From the NCBI GenBank assembly GCA_002104945.1, contig MCFH01000054.1, positions 310,001-374,000 of the forward strand: 64,000 bases of DNA, given 5' to 3'. Made by a program: the position numbers and the translations under genes. The notes under the pieces were generated by a model that saw nothing but the letters and a program-made list of their open reading frames with translations, was not told where the DNA came from and did not search any database. The stretch comes from Piromyces finnis. Lineage: Eukaryota; Neocallimastigomycota; Neocallimastigomycetes; Neocallimastigales; Neocallimastigaceae. Position 1 is the first letter of the stretch; each line of letters starts with the position of its first letter. Shown here in pieces: positions 59,801-64,000 of this stretch.

Positions 59801-60865
59801 TCCTCTAACTTCATCAAGTACGGTTTGTAAAACAATTACATTAGTAAATGCTACATGTTCCATAATATCGATCTATTAGAGTTTGTTTTTATATGGTGAT
59901 TATTAAATAAATAATAAAAATGCGTATAAATTAATACAAAATGTGATGAAATTCTGATTTATATTAAATTTCATATTTAAAAATGAGAGAAATTTATAAT
60001 TTGTATTTTTTGAAATATATTTATGTATAGTTGATATAACAATTTATTTTATTAGATTGTTTGAAATTATTGTTAGTTGTTATTATATTATTAAATTTTA
60101 TTAGATTTCATTTATATAATATCATTAATATCGAGATAATTTTTTTAGAAATTGACATTGCAAAATGAATAAATTTTTTTTTATTTTATTTTTATTTTTA
60201 AGAAAATAAAATTAGATGAGATTTCGAATTACAATCCTTAATTCCTAATGATTACTTTAAAATATTTCCTTTTTATTTTTGTTTTATTATATTCTAATCC
60301 AAAGTTTAATAATGTTAAAAATTTCAATTGTCATGGAAATTCTCATTGTCATATATATCTAATTTAATGTTTTTACTATATAGTATATTAAAATATATAA
60401 ATTTTATAAAAAAAATATTTACTTGATGTAAGAATATATTGGTATCTGGTATAATGAGTTGAGGAAATTCTGATAATTTTGTTTTTCTTGGATTACAAGA
60501 TAAATGAATTTTTTCTTGTTTACATTTTTCACAACCTTCTACTGAACACCAAATATCATCACGAAGGTCTTTTTTCCCGTATTTTATTATTTATTTATTG
60601 TTATATATATGTATATTAAAATTTATTTCAATTAATATATTATATAAGAAATTAAGATTTCCAAAATTTCATTTCATTTTTTTTTTTTTCGAACAATAGT
60701 TTTATAAATTAAAAAATATAAATATTTATAAAAATTAATGTTAATATTTAAATATATAGAAATAGATAATAATTTTAAAATTATAATGAAATTACAATGT
60801 TCCTTGATAACTTTTATAACATTTCCTTTTCTTGTACGTTTAACAAAAGTTCTTGACTTTAACAT
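55460..60865 (-). CDS. DIS3: Exosome nuclease Dis3/Rrp44, 16 exons, 1004 aa
   Basis: Exons: 60865-60796, 60568-60423, 59872-59715, 59610-59555, 59441-59307, 59177-59074, 58921-58678, 58576-58411, 58296-58114, 57992-57703, 57526-57241, 57091-56825, 56662-56542, 56452-56185, 56073-55926, 55832-55460; 1005 codons close. This is the catalytic subunit of the RNA exosome, with 3'-5' exonuclease and endonuclease activity. Order: [14 protein letters not shown] start; CR3-type cysteines (C31, C36, C39, C48); PIN domain with DTN (D65) and E88-like acidic residues; cold-shock domains; RNB domain with [14 protein letters not shown] (D492, D498, D500, D501); [16 protein letters not shown]1 domain; Lys/Arg tail KKRKVA. 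Length equals yeast Dis3 (1001 aa). An acidic Glu-run insert lies in exon 8. Two introns carry trinucleotide arrays. Confidence 0.96.
56118..56159. repeat. AAT array in a Dis3 intron
   Basis: About thirteen tandem AAT/ATA units on the plus strand, in the intron between 56184 and 56074. The sense strand reads ATT repeats. Confidence 0.9.
56701..56806. repeat. TTA array in a Dis3 intron
   Basis: A TTA run broken by ACA, ATC and ACT units, in the intron between 56824 and 56663. The sense strand reads TAA repeats, the same orientation as in the Asn-rich gene's intron. Confidence 0.9.
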
Positions 60866-60911
60866 TTTTAAAATATAAAAAATATATAATATTACTGTTT
60901 TTTTTTTTTTA

Positions 60912-60953
<42 letters not shown>

Positions 60954-61796
60954 CACAATTAAGTAATCTCTATCTATCTATAAAAAGAACAAAAAAAAAA
61001 GTACCTTTTTTTAAAATTTAAAAATTATATATTTAATATTTTAAAACTTTAAGAAAAAAAATAAAAAAAAAAGATTCAAATTTTTTTTAAATTTTACCCA
61101 ATAATGATTGGTTTAAAAATAAAAAAATATTAATAATACTAAAAAGGTGGTTACATATAAAATTTTAATTTTTTTTATTTTTAAAAAGTGAAGAATTATT
61201 TTTTCATTAATTATAAAGAAACAAAGTGTTTAACTACACCTGAACTTTAAGAGTTTATAAAATTTTAAAAGAAATAATTCATAACTGTTTTCTTTTTCTT
61301 ATAATTAAAAATTATTTAACCTATAATTCTTTTTTTTTTATATATAAAAATTAAGAAAAATAAAATATAAATAATGAAATAAAGAAAAGTTAAAGCAAAA
61401 AAAAAAATATTACATTTTTTTATTTTATTTTTTTCTTTAATTTAAATAAATGTCATTTTATTATTTAGATAGTTATTTCTTTCTTTTATACATATATATG
61501 GATCATTGTCAATTATAAAAATAAAGATTTTCAAAATTTCTCAATAAAATAAATTAAATAGATAGTATAAATACACTTTGATTTGTATTTTTATTACACT
61601 TTAAATAAAATTTATGTTTTTTTTTTTTTATATTTGAATGATAAAAATATATTATTTCAAAAGAGAATAATATTTAGTATTTCATGTATCTTTCATTGTT
61701 TATAATAATTATTATTATTAAATTCATTTAATTTTTATTCCAATAAAAATTGAAATTAATAATAAAAATGGTATCTATGTCTTTTTTTTTTTTAAT
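60866..61796. other. Spacer upstream of Dis3
   Basis: About 930 bases, A/T-rich, with TTA and TTTA runs near 60908-60954 that lie just upstream of the Dis3 start. It holds the Dis3 promoter and the 3' end of the gene at 61797. No other feature seen. Confidence 0.6.
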
Positions 61797-64000
61797 TTAA
61801 TTTAATTCATGTTCTTTACCTTTATCATTTTTATCCTTTTTATTCAATTTATCATCATCTTCTTCCTCTTTGCTTCTAATTCTATTTAGTAAATAGTTGT
61901 GAAATTTTTCGGATTTATAGGTCCAATGAAAGTCGTTCAGTTTAGAATTAAAATCAGAAATTGATTCTTTCACAAAATGAGAACAATTTTCACCTGATGA
62001 TTTACAATTTTTATGTTCTAATTGGATTAAAATATCTGAAAATTTTTTATGGGATTTAACGTTTGACGTTTCATGTATAGGATGATCGTCTAATTTATGA
62101 GAATGATTATTAATAGAATTAATAATAATATTCATGTTATCAGAATTGGACGTCAATAAATAGGGTATCATTTTATCCAATGTATAATTATTATAAATCG
62201 TCATTTCCTCCGATTCATTATTTTTATTTTTATTACAGAAAGAATGAGAAAGGGTAGTTGATGAACAGGCAAAATTAAAATTAGAATTGGATTTTTTCGA
62301 TGGTAATATAATGGATTTTCTTGAAGATTTCAACCTTAATTGCTCTTTAATAGGATTTCCATGATTTAAACTTATTCTTGATTTCCTGTTTTGGGGGTAT
62401 TCTAAAAATGTTCCATAAGATTTCGATGATAAGGATGGACTTTTAATATGATCAATATTGAGATTGTTGATGCTGTTTCGAATAGAACTTGGTGATGTAG
62501 AATAAGAGGTGTTTGAAAGGGTGGGACTCTTCACAGAGTTAGATAAATTAACTTTCGATTTCAAAGAAATAAAGGATTTCTTTTTAATTGAAAGCTCAGA
62601 TTTAAATTTTTTAATGATTTTATCGGTAATGTGATGAAGATGATGGCTTGTATTTTGATTTGGAATAATATACTTTTGAGTATCCTTAGTAATGTCATAA
62701 ATATACTTTAATTGATTTTTATCAAGAATTTTAGAGTCTTCATCATGACTACCATTCAGATATGTTTCACTAGCAATCGCCTTGACACTAGTACTTTCAT
62801 TATTATTAGATGATATTAAAGAAATACTTTGGTCTGATTTATCTTTTTCAAGATTGGTTTCAATAGTTTTATGGTTCATTTCATCTGTCAATTTGGTCTT
62901 TTCTTCTTTCTCTACATTGTCTGTGTCTGGTTCCTTGAAAGGAACCTTTAAAACTAAATGACTTTCATTAATTTCTGACATAGGAAAAGCTAATGTGTTC
63001 TCCATTATTGCTTCATTATCATTCTTTCTATTTTCTTTTATTTTTTCAATTGTTTTTTCTTCTTTACTTTTGATTTCTGAGGTTGATTCAATAACATATT
63101 CATTAGAATTTGTAGTCACCTGTTTAAATTCCAAGGTAGTGTTGATCCTAGAATCTGTACTATCATTTTGATCAGATTCATAGAGTTTCTCTACTTCCTG
63201 ATCAATAAGCGAATTATTTTTCAACATAGCTTTATTTTGTTCGTAGATATTTAATATCTCTTTTGAATTATGTACAACAACATCTGATTCACAAATACTT
63301 TTAACAAATGAGGACTGAATCGAATAAATAATTTCGTCCAAATCAGATATACTTGATACCACAGAAGACTTATCATTAATATTTGGAGATATTGGAGGAT
63401 ATCGAAAGACGGAAAGATCTGGATTATAAAATCCTATATTTGATTTCTCCGTCGTAGGCTCTGTATCTTCCAAAGTACTCGAGGATTTTATTAATGAATC
63501 GGTAGTAACCGATAAATTACTTTTAATTTGATCATCTGATAATTCACTAATATTCTCTTGTTCTTTTTGTTCTTTCTGTTTTTGGGTTTGCGCTATCACC
63601 TGAAGTCTTTCTTGAAGTTCTTTCATATCAATGGCATGACTTTTATTGATATCCATCATTATTGTTTTTGGAACATTATTTTGTTCTTTATTATCCATAT
63701 GCATAACAATTTTCAACTGACTTTGACTATGGGAGGATACTACTATTTTGGATTTTGAAAGACTATTTTCAAATGGACTGGAATAGCCCTTACTACTACT
63801 ATTAAATTCACTTCCACTAATGAGGGAATCGATATCTTTCAAAATAGGATAGTTGTTTTTGTATTTTTCATCTTCCTCAACATAGTCATCATCCTCGTCA
63901 TCCTTAAAACTCAACGATTTACCATTCTTTATCGAAGAAAGGAAACCATTTTCTGTATAATATATAGGTGTGCCACTTTTCTCATGAATAACTATAGAAG
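61797..64000 (-). CDS. 3' part of a Ser-rich hypothetical protein, runs off the window
   Basis: One uninterrupted frame from the right edge to a TAA at 61797-61799, more than 730 codons. It stays open past 63914 to base 64000 (residues include GTPIYYTENGF), so its start lies outside the window. The visible part is acidic near DDEDDDY, then Ser/Lys/Glu/Asn-rich and mostly disordered, with a Ser-rich basic patch (about 62280-62640) and a helical C-terminus (KFHNYLLNRIRSKEEEDDD). I do not recognise it. A regulatory or scaffold protein with a folded domain upstream is possible. The long intron-free frame and codon structure make it a real gene. Confidence 0.65.
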   Translation of the reverse strand, partial: SIVIHEKSGTPIYYTENGFLSSIKNGKSLSFKDDEDDDYVEEDEKYKNNYPILKDIDSLISGSEFNSSSKGYSSPFENSLSKSKIVVSSHSQSQLKIVMHMDNKEQNNVPKTIMMDINKSHAIDMKELQERLQVIAQTQKQKEQKEQENISELSDDQIKSNLSVTTDSLIKSSSTLEDTEPTTEKSNIGFYNPDLSVFRYPPISPNINDKSSVVSSISDLDEIIYSIQSSFVKSICESDVVVHNSKEILNIYEQNKAMLKNNSLIDQEVEKLYESDQNDSTDSRINTTLEFKQVTTNSNEYVIESTSEIKSKEEKTIEKIKENRKNDNEAIMENTLAFPMSEINESHLVLKVPFKEPDTDNVEKEEKTKLTDEMNHKTIETNLEKDKSDQSISLISSNNNESTSVKAIASETYLNGSHDEDSKILDKNQLKYIYDITKDTQKYIIPNQNTSHHLHHITDKIIKKFKSELSIKKKSFISLKSKVNLSNSVKSPTLSNTSYSTSPSSIRNSINNLNIDHIKSPSLSSKSYGTFLEYPQNRKSRISLNHGNPIKEQLRLKSSRKSIILPSKKSNSNFNFACSSTTLSHSFCNKNKNNESEEMTIYNNYTLDKMIPYLLTSNSDNMNIIINSINNHSHKLDDHPIHETSNVKSHKKFSDILIQLEHKNCKSSGENCSHFVKESISDFNSKLNDFHWTYKSEKFHNYLLNRIRSKEEEDDDKLNKKDKNDKGKEHELN

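Noticed and set aside
63912-63914. Start codon of the right-edge gene at 63914
   Set aside because: The codon is TTG and the frame stays open to the window edge, so this is not a real start.

Overview
This 64 kb window is nuclear DNA from an extremely AT-rich, intron-dense eukaryote. The best fit is a zoosporic fungus, most likely an anaerobic gut fungus (Neocallimastigomycota). Spacers are almost pure A/T with long homopolymers, TA runs and TTA/TAA arrays, and introns are short and GT-AG. The gene set is fungal (Sip5-like, Snx4/Atg24, Bzz1-like F-BAR, Spg1/Tem1 GTPase), yet it also holds two genes of motile cilia (IQCH and DRC2). A flagellated fungus explains both facts. The taxon is an inference from composition and gene content, not from a marker gene.

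Layout: 1-1766 spacer; 1767-4140 (-) Sip5-like zinc-finger protein; 4141-8976 a 4.8 kb gene-poor stretch with a large TTA array; 8977-10802 (+) SVOP/SV2-like MFS transporter; 11797-14523 (-) Snx4; 16302-21742 (+) a secreted or membrane LRR protein with a Gln-rich tandem repeat; 22429-26588 (-) RNA polymerase I second-largest subunit; 28464-32522 (-) F-BAR protein with four SH3 domains; 33958-35602 (-) Asn/Tyr-rich unknown; 35828-42062 (-) IQCH; 42537-45083 (-) DRC2; 45738-48697 (+) large coiled-coil unknown; 49178-50292 (-) Spg1; 51080-54674 (+) OCRL-type ASH-RhoGAP protein; 55460-60865 (-) Dis3/Rrp44; 61797-64000 (-) 3' part of an unknown gene that runs off the window.

I rebuilt each gene exon by exon by hand. 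Each internal join was accepted only if both splice sites were plausible and the frame closed. Summed exons give protein lengths close to the known families: Dis3 1004 aa, Pol I subunit 1173 aa, Spg1 214 aa, Snx4 443 aa, DRC2 520 aa. Two junctions resist canonical splicing: the start of Snx4 and one intron of the F-BAR gene.

Themes: rRNA synthesis and RNA decay (Pol I subunit, exosome nuclease); membrane and actin traffic (Snx4, F-BAR/SH3, ASH-RhoGAP); cytokinesis signalling (Spg1); and a flagellar neighbourhood at about 35.8-48.7 kb, where IQCH and DRC2 lie in tandem and DRC2 shares an upstream region with the unknown coiled-coil gene. I saw no tRNA or rRNA gene, transposase, reverse transcriptase or CRISPR array.
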